Part shown: piece after piece, positions 17,138-25,728 of the stretch
Layout: every line of letters starts with the position of its first letter
Numbering within the stretch: position 1 is the first letter of the stretch
Origin: an uncultured Prevotellaceae bacterium
GTDB taxonomy: Bacteria > Bacteroidota > Bacteroidia > Bacteroidales > Bacteroidaceae
Direction: 5' to 3'
Length of the DNA: 64,000 nt
Assembly: GCA_947167515.1 (NCBI GenBank)
Contig: CAMVIM010000006.1
Coordinates: forward strand, 78,691-142,690
The notes under the pieces: model-generated
What the model saw: the letters and a program-made list of their open reading frames with translations, nothing else
Told to the model about the DNA's origin: nothing
The model's database searches: none
Program-made: the position numbers and the translations under genes

Positions 17138-17686
17138 TTATTCCATAGAACTTACATCTCCGTTTTTCTCCACTAATTCCTTTTCTAATTCGTCGAGGTT
17201 CTGTTTGTAGAAGTTTCTTACATCCATTATGTTTATTGCATCACAGACCGTTTTTCCAAGAAGGATTATACAAGTGGCAGCTTTGACAATGCCATTCTTT
17301 GTCAAATCATTAGCGCGTGAAACAATGTCTTCTGGAGACAATTTTGTCAGGTCCTTACATGAGGGTAAATCTTTGAATGCTATGGATTTGACAGTTATTC
17401 CTCTTAAATTGAGAAGCATATCATAGATTATCCAAAAGGCCGCATCTATGTTTGTGTCGTCTGATTTATAAAAGTCAGAGACTATAGAAATACAGCGCTT
17501 GGCTCCCAATAGGCTAGTTTCAAAACAATCGTTCAACAAAGATATAACATCATGGCAATAATTCCTAAGGATGGCTCTTTGCTGCTTATCTGATCCTGCT
17601 TTCTTCTGACTATACTTTTCACATAAGTTGTCTATTTGGGCAACGACTGTATCTTTATCTTTAACGATAACAAATATTCCATTCAT
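17138..17686 (-). CDS. Protein of unknown function, 182 aa
   Basis: A mostly helical soluble protein that begins MNGIFVIVKDKDTVVAQID and contains several cysteines. No known domain is recognised. It lies 49 bases downstream of the Panacea antitoxin on the same strand and may be its operon partner. The reading frame remains open past the TAA for a further 66 codons. Confidence 0.6.
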   Translation of the reverse strand: MNGIFVIVKDKDTVVAQIDNLCEKYSQKKAGSDKQQRAILRNYCHDVISLLNDCFETSLLGAKRCISIVSDFYKSDDTNIDAAFWIIYDMLLNLRGITVKSIAFKDLPSCKDLTKLSPEDIVSRANDLTKNGIVKAATCIILLGKTVCDAINIMDVRNFYKQNLDELEKELVEKNGDVSSME

Positions 17687-17735
17687 ATTATTACTCTTTT
17701 CAAAATCAATATTTCTTCACCTTTTTTCCTTGCTA

Positions 17736-18719
17736 TTATATTGCCTTTAGCGTATATGCCATATCAAAGTTAATCATCTGTCCGCTATCCACGTACTTCT
17801 GCCATGCGTCTTCATTGTGGCTGATATCAGAAATCTTGGTGGAATTGTCTGACTTGAAACGCTGAAAGACGGATTCAAGAATACCGAGTTCTTCTTCCGT
17901 AAATTCAGCAAGATCAGGAGAGAGAGTAGAAACGAGTTTGGTTCCCTCGGCACCTGAATCAAAATGTACGATTTCCTGCTGGATGTCGTCATAGAAACTG
18001 TAAATTCTGTCCCAACGGACGGGTACAGGTCCACGTTGAATGGCTTTATAGGCAAGTCCGCTCATGCCCTTGCTCGTCATCTTGTAACTATAAAAATCGG
18101 TATAGAACAGCAGTTTGTTCATCATGGTGAAGAACACGCCGTTGTATCTTTCGATATAGAACAGGATGATGTTCTTGAGTTTGCTAATGGACTGAGTAGC
18201 ATAGCCATTGAAAATGTCTCTGCGACAGCCATTGAATACATACTTCTTGGCGAACACTTCATCAGTGTCCATCTTTACAGCCTTCACCTTGTTCAGTATT
18301 TTTACGAAATCTTCTTCGTCAAACTGGTTTCTGGCATTGATGACAAAACTCTCAAAGATGTGAGGATTCTGGATGGACATTAGGATTTTTCCGTTGGCCT
18401 CGCTGGGCATATCCCCGTTTTCATATAGCCTATATTGGTTGTCACCAAATCCAAGAATCTGCGACATCTTGGATGCAGACAGTCCATAACGCTGACGAAT
18501 TCGCTTGATTTCGTCAGGGAAGGGAATGCCATACTTGGCCCGGTACTGGTTATATACTTGACCAACATTTACTTCGTCAAGTGCCGTTGTGGTGAAACGT
18601 TCCTTTGTTTCATCACATTCATAAAACTGATGCACGTATTGGAACTTTTCCTTACGGAAGGTCAGTTCGGCTAACTCGTTGCGGAGGGTTGCATGCCCTC
18701 CCGTGAATGGGCTTTGCAT
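17736..18719 (-). CDS. Panacea (DUF4065) antitoxin with MqsA-like HTH, 327 aa
   Basis: Residues about 30-125 hold an MqsA/YgiT-type segment and helix-turn-helix (FPDEIKRIRQRYGLSASKMS, GFGDNQYRLYENGDMPSE). The C-terminal half is the Panacea/DUF4065 domain (MMNKLLFYTDFYSYKM, GMSGLAYKAIQRGPVPVRWD). Panacea is known as a domain that neutralises many unrelated toxins. The zinc-binding cysteines of true MqsA are absent here. It follows the MqsR-like toxin gene by 9 bases, so the toxin is encoded first. The HTH suggests autoregulation at the promoter at 19101-19130. Confidence 0.88.
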   Translation of the reverse strand: MQSPFTGGHATLRNELAELTFRKEKFQYVHQFYECDETKERFTTTALDEVNVGQVYNQYRAKYGIPFPDEIKRIRQRYGLSASKMSQILGFGDNQYRLYENGDMPSEANGKILMSIQNPHIFESFVINARNQFDEEDFVKILNKVKAVKMDTDEVFAKKYVFNGCRRDIFNGYATQSISKLKNIILFYIERYNGVFFTMMNKLLFYTDFYSYKMTSKGMSGLAYKAIQRGPVPVRWDRIYSFYDDIQQEIVHFDSGAEGTKLVSTLSPDLAEFTEEELGILESVFQRFKSDNSTKISDISHNEDAWQKYVDSGQMINFDMAYTLKAI

Positions 18720-18728
18720 AATCGTTCT

Positions 18729-19073
18729 TTATTTAAATGGATAATTCATTGGGTGTTCTGCAATATGGAAGGAAATACATAACGCACTCGTTCCCCTACC
18801 TAATGTGATTTTAATATAAACTTCCTGTTCTTTCACGTCTTTTCCAAAAATCCACATTTCACCGCATTGGTTGAGTGTGTCAATGACGGGACCTTCAGAG
18901 TAGTCTTCGACTTCAAGATTAATGATGACGGTGTCACGGTACTTAGGAGTGATTTCCAAATCGACCAGTGTTTGGGCATTCTTCCCTCTGTCATCTCTAT
19001 AGATGATTCCGAAGACTTTGATCTTTTCCATCATTTGATTAAGGAACCTTTGCACTTCTTCTTTTGTCGCCAT
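18729..19073 (-). CDS. MqsR-like toxin, 114 aa
   Basis: The small protein has the pattern I associate with Bacteroidota toxins annotated as MqsR family: an N-terminal helix followed by VFGIIYRDDRGKNAQTL, then LEVEDYSEGPVIDTL, MWIFGKDVKEQEVYIKI and a C-terminal ISFHIAEHPMNYPF. MqsR-type toxins are RelE-fold mRNA interferases. Genetic linkage to the Panacea antitoxin supports the call. A promoter lies just upstream at 19101-19130. Confidence 0.72.
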   Translation of the reverse strand: MATKEEVQRFLNQMMEKIKVFGIIYRDDRGKNAQTLVDLEITPKYRDTVIINLEVEDYSEGPVIDTLNQCGEMWIFGKDVKEQEVYIKITLGRGTSALCISFHIAEHPMNYPFK

Positions 19074-19100
19074 TTTAATGTAATACGTCTATTTCTGCTG

Positions 19101-19130
19101 CAAAATTAAATTTTATAGTTGGAATTTCAA
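19101..19130 (-). promoter_or_regulatory. Promoter of the MqsR-like toxin/Panacea operon
   Basis: Minus-strand TTG (19128-19130) and TAATTTTG (19101-19108) are 19 bases apart. Confidence 0.55.
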
Positions 19131-19143
19131 AGAAAAGCAACAA

Positions 19144-19347
19144 TTATTTTGCGATAAAGTTGAAAAAGCGTCTGATTCTATCACTTGGGATTCCCAAACA
19201 GATAGCCTCATTTATCAACTCTATATCCCTGCGAGATTGGAGTTTTGCGTTTACATCTACGCCTTCACCATTGAAGACCATGTAGCAAGCATGTATCATG
19301 CCTTGCAAAAATCTTACTTCTTCATTAAGGAAAAGAATAGATGACAC
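19144..19347 (-). CDS. Small protein of unknown function, 67 aa
   Basis: The start is GTG 19347, and a -7 box TATCTTTG lies upstream at 19370-19377 on the minus strand. The sequence (MSSILFLNEEVRFLQGMIHA and on) looks helical; the end RIRRFFNFIAK is basic. It may be a small regulator or a remnant of a larger gene. No family is recognised. Confidence 0.45.
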   Translation of the reverse strand: MSSILFLNEEVRFLQGMIHACYMVFNGEGVDVNAKLQSRRDIELINEAICLGIPSDRIRRFFNFIAK

Positions 19348-19474
19348 GTTAGGGGTGTATATGACTATGCAAAGATACTAATTTGAAAGCAAATCACAAC
19401 AACAGATTTTGTCGAACATCGTTGTTATGTGGTGGAATAGAAGAAATTAAGGTGCCTTTATCATCAAACATGGG

Positions 19475-19553
19475 CACTCAGCGCAAAATAACACGCGCTG
19501 TAAGAACGAAATATTATGCGCTGAGTGTGTGAAATGTGATGCGCACGGTGCGC
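19475..19553. repeat. Inverted repeat with a second small palindrome in a gene-free gap
   Basis: CACTCAGCGCA (19475-19485) is an exact reverse complement of TGCGCTGAGTG (19517-19527); GCGCACGGTGCGC (19541-19553) is a separate palindrome. They lie between the 67-aa gene and yoeB. The nearest transcription that could end here comes from neither neighbour clearly. Confidence 0.6.
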
Positions 19554-19592
19554 ACGTAGGGGAATAATCTCAATTCTGTGAGCTGATGGCAA

Positions 19593-19859
19593 TTATTCGT
19601 AATGAGACTTCAAAGAATACAGATAAATGTAAATTCGACCACTACTGATAGAGTAAATCATACGATGTTCGTCAGTAATGCGGCGAGACCATTTACCCTG
19701 ATGGTTCCCTTTCAAGGGCTCTGGCTTTCCAATGCCTGTAAAAGGATGCTTTTGAATATCATTAAGCAGAGCTGTAATGCGCTTCATGATTCGCACATTG
19801 CCTGTCTTCTTCCAATATTCGTGGTCTTCCCGTGCCTTTTTCAACAGAATTACTTCCAT
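19593..19859 (-). CDS. yoeB: Txe/YoeB family toxin (mRNA interferase), 88 aa
   Basis: A RelE-fold ribosome-dependent mRNA endonuclease. Family hallmarks are visible: EDHEYWKKTG at the N-terminus, a central DIQKHPFTGIGKPEPLK, WSRRITDEHRMIYSI with the catalytic-region arginines, and the terminal SHYE with the conserved His-Tyr pair. The gene overlaps the preceding antitoxin by 10 bases, typical of a type II pair. Confidence 0.94.
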   Translation of the reverse strand: MEVILLKKAREDHEYWKKTGNVRIMKRITALLNDIQKHPFTGIGKPEPLKGNHQGKWSRRITDEHRMIYSISSGRIYIYLYSLKSHYE

Positions 19860-20095
19860 AAGTCTTCAATGGCGATGGGTTTAAGGTTTCCCTTGGCGAT
19901 TTCCTCATCACCCTCTCGAAGAATTCTGTCAAGTTCTGCTGATGACATGAGGTTCTTTTCTGCGTCTTTAGCGATTTTCAATGTCGCAAGGCGTTTTAGG
20001 GATTTTACAGCCTTCTTCATCAAACCCTCGTCTCCAGAGATTACTTGGAGAGCACCAAAAAGGTCAGAATTTAATTGTAATTGCATTGCTGTCAT
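19850..20095 (-). CDS. Antitoxin partner of YoeB, 81 aa
   Basis: The protein begins MTAMQLQLNSDLFGALQVIS and has an acidic C-terminal region (LDRILREGDEEIAKG...IAIEDLWK). It differs from classical YefM/Phd and resembles a Bacteroidota antitoxin type with the 'MQLQLNSDLF..L' start. Its identity as an antitoxin is inferred from size, the overlap with yoeB and position as first gene. A -7 box TAATTTTG is at 20118-20125 on the minus strand. Confidence 0.8.
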   Translation of the reverse strand: MTAMQLQLNSDLFGALQVISGDEGLMKKAVKSLKRLATLKIAKDAEKNLMSSAELDRILREGDEEIAKGNLKPIAIEDLWK

Positions 20096-20173
20096 GTTCG
20101 TCTCATTTTTGTCGCTGCAAAATTACACTTTTTTCTTTTATTAGAACTCATTTTTACCATTAATTACACAAAG

Positions 20174-20374
20174 ATGTGTGAAAGAGTCCTTATTTTAGCA
20201 CTTTTAGCAAGCCCGTTTATTTATTTGCATGCACAAGTGACGTTCCAAGAAGCCAATGAACAATTCGAGAATTTGGTACACGCGTGTGCCAAATCTTGGT
20301 TGGTCACACTACCGTACATTGCTCTCCGTTGCGAACGAGGATACACGCTGCTGGTATATTCAAGAGGCTGCTGA
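20174..20374 (+). CDS. Orphan signal-peptide ORF, 66 aa, probably a gene fragment
   Basis: ATG 20174 gives MCERVLILALLASPFIYLHA, a convincing signal peptide, followed by about 45 residues that lose protein-like character. From about 20280 the DUF1016 remnant runs in another frame. This looks like the 5' end of a secreted-protein gene fused by rearrangement to unrelated DNA. Confidence 0.25.
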   Translation: MCERVLILALLASPFIYLHAQVTFQEANEQFENLVHACAKSWLVTLPYIALRCERGYTLLVYSRGC

Positions 20375-20498
20375 TAGCGCGTGGAGCACCAGACAGATGG
20401 ATCGTCAGACTTCCACACTCTACTATGAATGTATTCTTGCCAGCAGAGATAAGGAGACTGTTCTGACCCAGCGGAAGAATCAGGGGACGGTTCTTTGA
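20256..20498 (+). pseudogene. Fragment of a DUF1016 (YhcG-type) nuclease gene
   Basis: The frame encodes PNLGWSHYRTLLSVANED, WYIQEAADSAWSTRQMDRQ and TLYYECILASRDKETVL. This is the conserved core of the DUF1016 N-terminal domain (L-WSHYR-LL, EAA--WS-R-L-RQI, YE-IL-S-DK). Normal proteins exceed 300 residues and end in a PD-(D/E)xK nuclease domain. Only about 80 residues remain, and a repeat GGGACGGTTCTTTGATC starts at the break (20484). The gene is clearly truncated at both ends. Confidence 0.82.
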
Positions 20499-21220
20499 TC
20501 CGACAGTTTCTACAGCAACACATAGGGTTGAAGATAGAAGATTTATCATTCTTGGACTTGCACAATTTGGAATGTTTAATCCTTTAAGTAGCCTATGGGG
20601 ATGACATATACTCCTTCTTGTCCGAGGGACGGGTGGGGAGCGCTCGGGGTGTTCAGGGGGTGAAAAGGGGGTGTTTTTTAGGTATGACACCCCACCTTTT
20701 TTCTTCTGATTGACAGCCATTTATCTTATCAGAGGGGGTGAAGGGGGTGTTTTTCTTCAAAAACTATCTGATTTTTTATTTCTCAAAAACTTATTTTTTT
20801 ACACCACTTTCACCCCCTTCACCACCTGATTGCTTCGTTATGCTATGTATATCAGTGCCTTACACCCTATTTTAAGAGGCTCAAAAACACCCCCTTTTCA
20901 CCACCTCGTCCCCCCTTTTCACCACCTCGTCACCCCCTTTTCACCCCCTCGTCAAGACTTCAAGTCGGGTCGGGAAACCACCTGATGGTGCTTCATGCAG
21001 CCCATATCACCCCAAGTTCTTCCGCCGCCCCTCAAACCGCAGGGGAGGCAGCGTGAGGCTTCTCCCTTCTTTCATCTTCCCTTTGCGGGGGAAAGGCGGT
21101 GCCTCGTGTTGTGGAGCGTCGCTGGGTGTATGAGCTTTATGTCGTAAGGCTCGTGAGGGTAGCGTCGTAAAGCTCACGAGGGTAGCGACGAACGGATTGA
21201 ATTGGGACGGTTCTTTGATC
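20484..21220 (+). repeat. GGGACGGTTCTTTGATC repeat bounding a repeat-rich block
   Basis: The same 17-mer occurs at 20484-20500 and 21204-21220. Between them lie C-rich and G-rich repeats of a CACCCCCTTTTCACCACCTCGT type: three tandem units at 20888-20909, 20910-20930 and 20931-20952, inverted G-rich copies at 20647-20677 and 20731-20754, and another C-rich one at 20801-20829. A two-copy 23-bp tandem (20 of 23 identical) is at about 21139-21184. No plausible gene lies between 20500 and 21434; a 78-codon ORF at 21202-21438 starts inside the repeat and is doubtful. Confidence 0.8.
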
Positions 21221-21434
21221 TGTTCCCCAAAGATGAGAATAGAGAAACGGTAATAGAAAAACCGCCAATTAAGAAGTCATGTTATTGGCAGACGAACTTT
21301 GTGACAAAAAGTCCCGAGACATACGGGGATGATCTGTTCTCCCGTCTGAGTCCACAGTTTTCGAGCAAAAGTTTTGAAGGTTGTGTGAAAATAACTATCT
21401 ATGCCCCAGATTATTTAGGTTTGAGATTCACGTT

Positions 21435-22301
21435 ATGAAGAATATGGTGAAACGGAGTTTATGGATATTGGCTGCCATCCTGACAATAGGCAGCTCGACA
21501 ATCTTGACGTCGTGTAGCAAGGATGACCTTGAAATTCCACAGCCAAAACCACAGCCAGTCATTCTTAAAGGCGAAGCTGCCGTGGCGTGGACAAAGGAAC
21601 ATCTTGACTCGCTGGTGAACGTATATATGGCCGAATGTGGGAATCTACTGGATCCCGATATGACAAGAGACCTGCTGAAGTGCATCGGCTACACACGCCT
21701 GAATGTGCTCGATTATAGGGAGGCTGGCTGGATGATAGACAGTGTTGTATTCATCCGGCTGATGGACCGTGCCGCTGAGGCTAACAACAAGACTATTCTC
21801 TTCACGATGGGTATGTACGGATGCGGCAAGACGACAAGCATTAACAACAATCCGGAACTGAAGAAGTTAGCCGATGAGGCAGGTGTAATCTCCGAAGGTG
21901 CTTACAACAATGTGAAATACTTTGACGAGATGGTGGTCAAAAGCGGCAAGAGGGGATTTGAGCCCCAACTCCTTTATGTATATAACGATGCTGAGACTGG
22001 CTATACCAACTGCATGGAGCGACTGATTCATTCGAACCGTGCCGTGACTTGTGAGGCATATATCTCGGTCTTCCCACAGTTCGATGGCAGGGTGGAGTAC
22101 ATCGAAGAACATTATCCCGATATGAAGTTCTACTGTGTTGACAACAGCCACAACAATGGTGGCAAACTCGTGACTAATGAAGAAGCTAAGTTGTGGGATT
22201 ACTCGATGACCGAAGACTTACAGCAGAAACTCTATGCCATCAAACAGTCTTATATTGACGCTGGCAAACTGACCACCGAGCAGATTATAGCTTTACAGTG
22301 A
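21435..22301 (+). CDS. Lipoprotein with a zeta-toxin-like P-loop domain, 288 aa
   Basis: ATG 21435 is chosen because it yields a lipoprotein signal peptide with the lipobox LTSC followed by SKDD. The mature part carries a P-loop GMYGCGKTTS in a TILFTMGMYGCGKT strand-loop, as in zeta-toxin/AAA-like small kinases, followed by LADEAGVISEGAYNN, a second conserved region KRGFEPQLLYVYND and ERLIHSNRAVTCEAYISV. Zeta toxins phosphorylate UDP-N-acetylglucosamine or similar substrates in the cytoplasm, but this one would be anchored outside the inner membrane. The zeta assignment is structural inference; a generic P-loop NTPase is the alternative. It shows no antitoxin neighbour. Confidence 0.72.
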   Translation: MKNMVKRSLWILAAILTIGSSTILTSCSKDDLEIPQPKPQPVILKGEAAVAWTKEHLDSLVNVYMAECGNLLDPDMTRDLLKCIGYTRLNVLDYREAGWMIDSVVFIRLMDRAAEANNKTILFTMGMYGCGKTTSINNNPELKKLADEAGVISEGAYNNVKYFDEMVVKSGKRGFEPQLLYVYNDAETGYTNCMERLIHSNRAVTCEAYISVFPQFDGRVEYIEEHYPDMKFYCVDNSHNNGGKLVTNEEAKLWDYSMTEDLQQKLYAIKQSYIDAGKLTTEQIIALQ

Positions 22302-22375
22302 ATTTGTGCCATTTTCTGTATTTGGGCGCTTTCCACTAACCTAAGATGCTCTATGCATGATGGTAAAAACAAAGC

Positions 22376-22405
22376 AAGCGGCACACCATAATGGGTATGC
22401 CGCTT
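22376..22405. terminator. Bidirectional terminator hairpin between the P-loop lipoprotein gene and carB
   Basis: AAGCGGCACACC and GGTATGCCGCTT form a 12-bp stem with one mismatch around a short loop, between two convergent genes. Confidence 0.7.
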
Positions 22406-22452
22406 ACTTTATATAGGAGAATGTTCTTTATTTGCGAGAGTGCTCTTTCTCA

Positions 22453-25400
22453 TCAGAACTCGCTCCATGCCTTGATTTCGATGTCGTCGAGGCTCTTCGT
22501 GCAGAAGGCGTTGATGAAGGCGGAGGCAAGGCGGGAGTTGGTGATGAGAGGAATGTTGAGGTCGATGGCAGCACGGCGAATCTTGTAGCCGTTGGTGAGT
22601 TCGCCCACCGAGAGATTCTTGGGCACGTTGACCACCATGTCGATGTCGTGGCTGTGGAGCAGGTCGAGCGCCTGTGGCTGCTGTCCTTCCTCACTGGGCC
22701 AGTGGACGAGGGTGTTCGTGATGCCGTTCTCTGCCAGATAGCGGGATGTGCCGCCTGTGGCATAGAGTTGATAGCCGTGTTCGATGAGTTGTTGTGCCGC
22801 ACGGAGCATGTCAGCCTTTTGTTTGCCAGGGCCAGTGGAGAGCAGCACACCTTTCTTTGGAATGCGATGGCCCACAGAGAGCATGGCGCAGAGCAGGGCT
22901 GAAGCGGTGTCGTCGCCGATGCACCCCACTTCGCCTGTTGAGGCCATATCGACACCCAGGACGGGGTCGGCCTTCTGCAAACGGTTGAAGGAGAACTGGC
23001 TGGCCTTGATGCCCACGTAGTCGAGGTCGAAGAGGTTCTTTTCGGGTCGTTCGAAGGGAAGGCCCAGCATAATCTTGGTGGCCAACTCGATGAGGTTGAG
23101 TTTGAGCACTTTGCTGACGAAGGGGAATGAGCGTGAGGCTCGGAGGTTGCACTCGATGACACGCAGATGGTTCTGCTCGGCCAGGAACTGGATGTTGAAC
23201 GGGCCAGAGATGTTCAGTTCTTTCGCTATTTTCTTCGACACCTTCTTGATTTGCCGAACCGTCTCGATGTAAATCTTCTGTGGCGGGAACTGGATGGTGG
23301 CATCGCCAGAGTGAACACCGGCAAACTCGATGTGCTCGCTGATGGCATAGGCTATGATTTCACCGTCTTTTGCCACGGCGTCCATCTCTATCTCCTTGTT
23401 GTGTTCGTGGAACTTGCTGACTACCACGGGGTGCTTCTTGCTGATGTTGGCCGCCAGTTGGAGGAATCGTTCCAGTTCCTCTTGGTTGGAGCATACGTTC
23501 ATGGCTGCACCTGAGAGTACATAACTGGGACGCACGAGCACAGGGAACCCTACCTTCTCGATGAACTGGTTGATGTCGTCCATCGAGGTGAGGGCTGCCC
23601 ATGCTGGCTGATCCACTCCGATGCGGTCGCACATGGCGGAAAACTTGTCGCGGTCTTCCGCATTGTCGATGCTCTTGGCTGAAGTGCCGAGGATTGGGAC
23701 ACGCTCGCTGTCGAGACGCATGGCAAGGTTGTTGGGGATTTGTCCTCCCGTCGAAACAATCACGCCATGTGGGTTCTCCAGTTCGATGATGTCCATCACA
23801 CGTTCGAAGGTGAGTTCGTCGAAGTAGAGGCGGTCGCACATGTCGTAGTCGGTGGAGACAGTCTCAGGATTGTAGTTAATCATCACCGAACGGTAGCCAT
23901 TCTTCCTGATGGTGTTAAGTGCCTGAACACCACACCAGTCGAACTCTACACTTGAACCAATGCGATAGGCACCTGAACCGAGGACGATGATGGAGCGGCG
24001 GTCGTTCTCGTAGGTGATGTCGTGGCTGGTTTGCTTTGTAGTGATGGCATCGCTGCATACGGAACCGCAGCCTTGGTAGGTGAGGTAGAGGTAGTTCGTT
24101 TGTGCGGGATATTCGGCAGCGAGGGTGTCGATTTGTTTGACCGAGGGGAGAATGCCCATCTGCTTGCGCAGTTCACGCACCAGTTTGGTGGCAATTTCTG
24201 GGTCGATGAGGGCTTCGAGACCTACGGCACGGGAGATTTGGAAATCAGTGAAACCCTGCACCTTGGCACGCAGCATGAGGTCTTTGCTTACGTGTTGGAT
24301 GGCTCCTGCCTGCTGCAACTCTACATAGGTGTTGAGGATGTTCTGCAACTTGTAGAGGAACCACTTATCTATCTTGGTGAGGGCGTGAATCTGCTCGACC
24401 GTGTAGCCCATGTGGAGAGCCTTTTCCACCACCAACACTCGCTTGTCGGTGGGGGCTTTGAGGGCGGCATCCACATCATCAATCTCCAGTTCGTGATTGC
24501 CGACAAAGCCGTGCAGACCTTGTCCAATCATGCGGAGACCTTTCTGGATGGCCTCTTCGAAAGTGCGTCCAATTGCCATCACTTCGCCCACCGACTTCAT
24601 GGAAGAACCCAATTCACGGTCAACACCACGGAACTTGCCGAGGTCCCAACGGGGTATCTTGCACACCACATAGTCGAGGGCTGGCTCGAAGAAGGCAGAG
24701 GTGGTCTTGGTGACAGAGTTCTTCAGGTCGAAGAGTCCGTAGCCGAGACCGAGTTTGGCTGCAACAAAGGCGAGCGGATAGCCCGTGGCTTTCGATGCCA
24801 AAGCGGAGGAACGCGAAAGACGGGCATTCACCTCAATGACACGGTAATCCTCGCTTTCGGGGTCGAAAGCATACTGCACATTGCACTCGCCGACGATGCC
24901 GATGTGGCGAATGATCTTGATAGCGAGGGCACGGAGTTTATGGTATTCGCTGTTGGTGAGTGTCTGCGATGGAGCGATGACGATGCTCTCACCCGTATGG
25001 ATGCCGAGGGGGTCGAAATTCTCCATGTTGCAGACGGTGATGCAGTTGTCAAAGCGGTCGCGTACCACCTCGTACTCAATCTCTTTCCAGCCTTTCAGCG
25101 ACTTTTCGACGAGCACTTGGGGAGAGAACGAGAAGGCTTTCTCTGCCAACTTGTTCAGTTCCTCTTCATTGTCGCAGAAGCCGGAGCCGAGGCCACCCAA
25201 TGCGTAGGCAGCACGGATGATGACGGGATAGCCAAGGTCAGAAGCGGCTTGGCGAGCCTCTTCGATGGTTTCGCAAGCGTGGCTCTTGATGGTTTTCACG
25301 TCTATCTCGTCCAGTTTCTTCACGAAAAGTTCGCGGTCTTCGGTGTCGATAATCGCCTGAACGGGAGTGCCGAGCACCTTGACATTGTATTTCTCCAGTA

Positions 25401-25716
25401 TGTGCTGTTGGTAAAGTTCCACACCGCAGTTGAGAGCGGTTTGTCCGCCGAACGCCAAGAGGATGCCTTGTGGTCGTTCCTTCTGAATCACTTTCTCTAC
25501 GAAGAAGGGGGTGACGGGCAGAAAGTAAATCTTGTCGGCCACGCCTTCGGAGGTCTGCACTGTGGCAATATTGGGGTTGATGAGCACGGTCTCGATGCCC
25601 TCTTCCTTCAGGGCTTTCAGGGCTTGGCTGCCAGAGTAGTCGAACTCGCCTGCCTCACCAATCTTTAAGGCTCCAGAGCCTAAGAGAAGAACTTTTTGAA
25701 TGCTTTTATCTATCAT
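22453..25716 (-). CDS. carB: Carbamoyl-phosphate synthase large subunit
   Basis: The large subunit takes ammonia from CarA and makes carbamoyl phosphate for pyrimidine and arginine synthesis, using two ATP. The 1087 residues match the family (about 1073). Duplicated ATP-grasp halves are visible: KVLLLGSGALKIGEAGEFDY at the N-terminus and the second-half start SIIVLGSGAYRIGSSVEFDW; EVNARLSRSSALASKATGYP and ECNLRASRSFPFVSKVL mark the two active sites. An MGS-like allosteric domain ends the protein. It lies 12 bases downstream of carA. Confidence 0.98.
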   Translation of the reverse strand: MIDKSIQKVLLLGSGALKIGEAGEFDYSGSQALKALKEEGIETVLINPNIATVQTSEGVADKIYFLPVTPFFVEKVIQKERPQGILLAFGGQTALNCGVELYQQHILEKYNVKVLGTPVQAIIDTEDRELFVKKLDEIDVKTIKSHACETIEEARQAASDLGYPVIIRAAYALGGLGSGFCDNEEELNKLAEKAFSFSPQVLVEKSLKGWKEIEYEVVRDRFDNCITVCNMENFDPLGIHTGESIVIAPSQTLTNSEYHKLRALAIKIIRHIGIVGECNVQYAFDPESEDYRVIEVNARLSRSSALASKATGYPLAFVAAKLGLGYGLFDLKNSVTKTTSAFFEPALDYVVCKIPRWDLGKFRGVDRELGSSMKSVGEVMAIGRTFEEAIQKGLRMIGQGLHGFVGNHELEIDDVDAALKAPTDKRVLVVEKALHMGYTVEQIHALTKIDKWFLYKLQNILNTYVELQQAGAIQHVSKDLMLRAKVQGFTDFQISRAVGLEALIDPEIATKLVRELRKQMGILPSVKQIDTLAAEYPAQTNYLYLTYQGCGSVCSDAITTKQTSHDITYENDRRSIIVLGSGAYRIGSSVEFDWCGVQALNTIRKNGYRSVMINYNPETVSTDYDMCDRLYFDELTFERVMDIIELENPHGVIVSTGGQIPNNLAMRLDSERVPILGTSAKSIDNAEDRDKFSAMCDRIGVDQPAWAALTSMDDINQFIEKVGFPVLVRPSYVLSGAAMNVCSNQEELERFLQLAANISKKHPVVVSKFHEHNKEIEMDAVAKDGEIIAYAISEHIEFAGVHSGDATIQFPPQKIYIETVRQIKKVSKKIAKELNISGPFNIQFLAEQNHLRVIECNLRASRSFPFVSKVLKLNLIELATKIMLGLPFERPEKNLFDLDYVGIKASQFSFNRLQKADPVLGVDMASTGEVGCIGDDTASALLCAMLSVGHRIPKKGVLLSTGPGKQKADMLRAAQQLIEHGYQLYATGGTSRYLAENGITNTLVHWPSEEGQQPQALDLLHSHDIDMVVNVPKNLSVGELTNGYKIRRAAIDLNIPLITNSRLASAFINAFCTKSLDDIEIKAWSEF

Positions 25717-25728
25717 CGTCTTGAAGTC

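Noticed and set aside
20888..20952. Tandem repeats that might be a CRISPR array
   Set aside because: Units of 21-22 bp follow each other with no spacers, and there are no cas genes.
24022..25668. Long plus-strand ORF opposite carB
   Set aside because: It is the antisense shadow of carB; no family resemblance. The same applies to long frames opposite glmS, htpG and proS.
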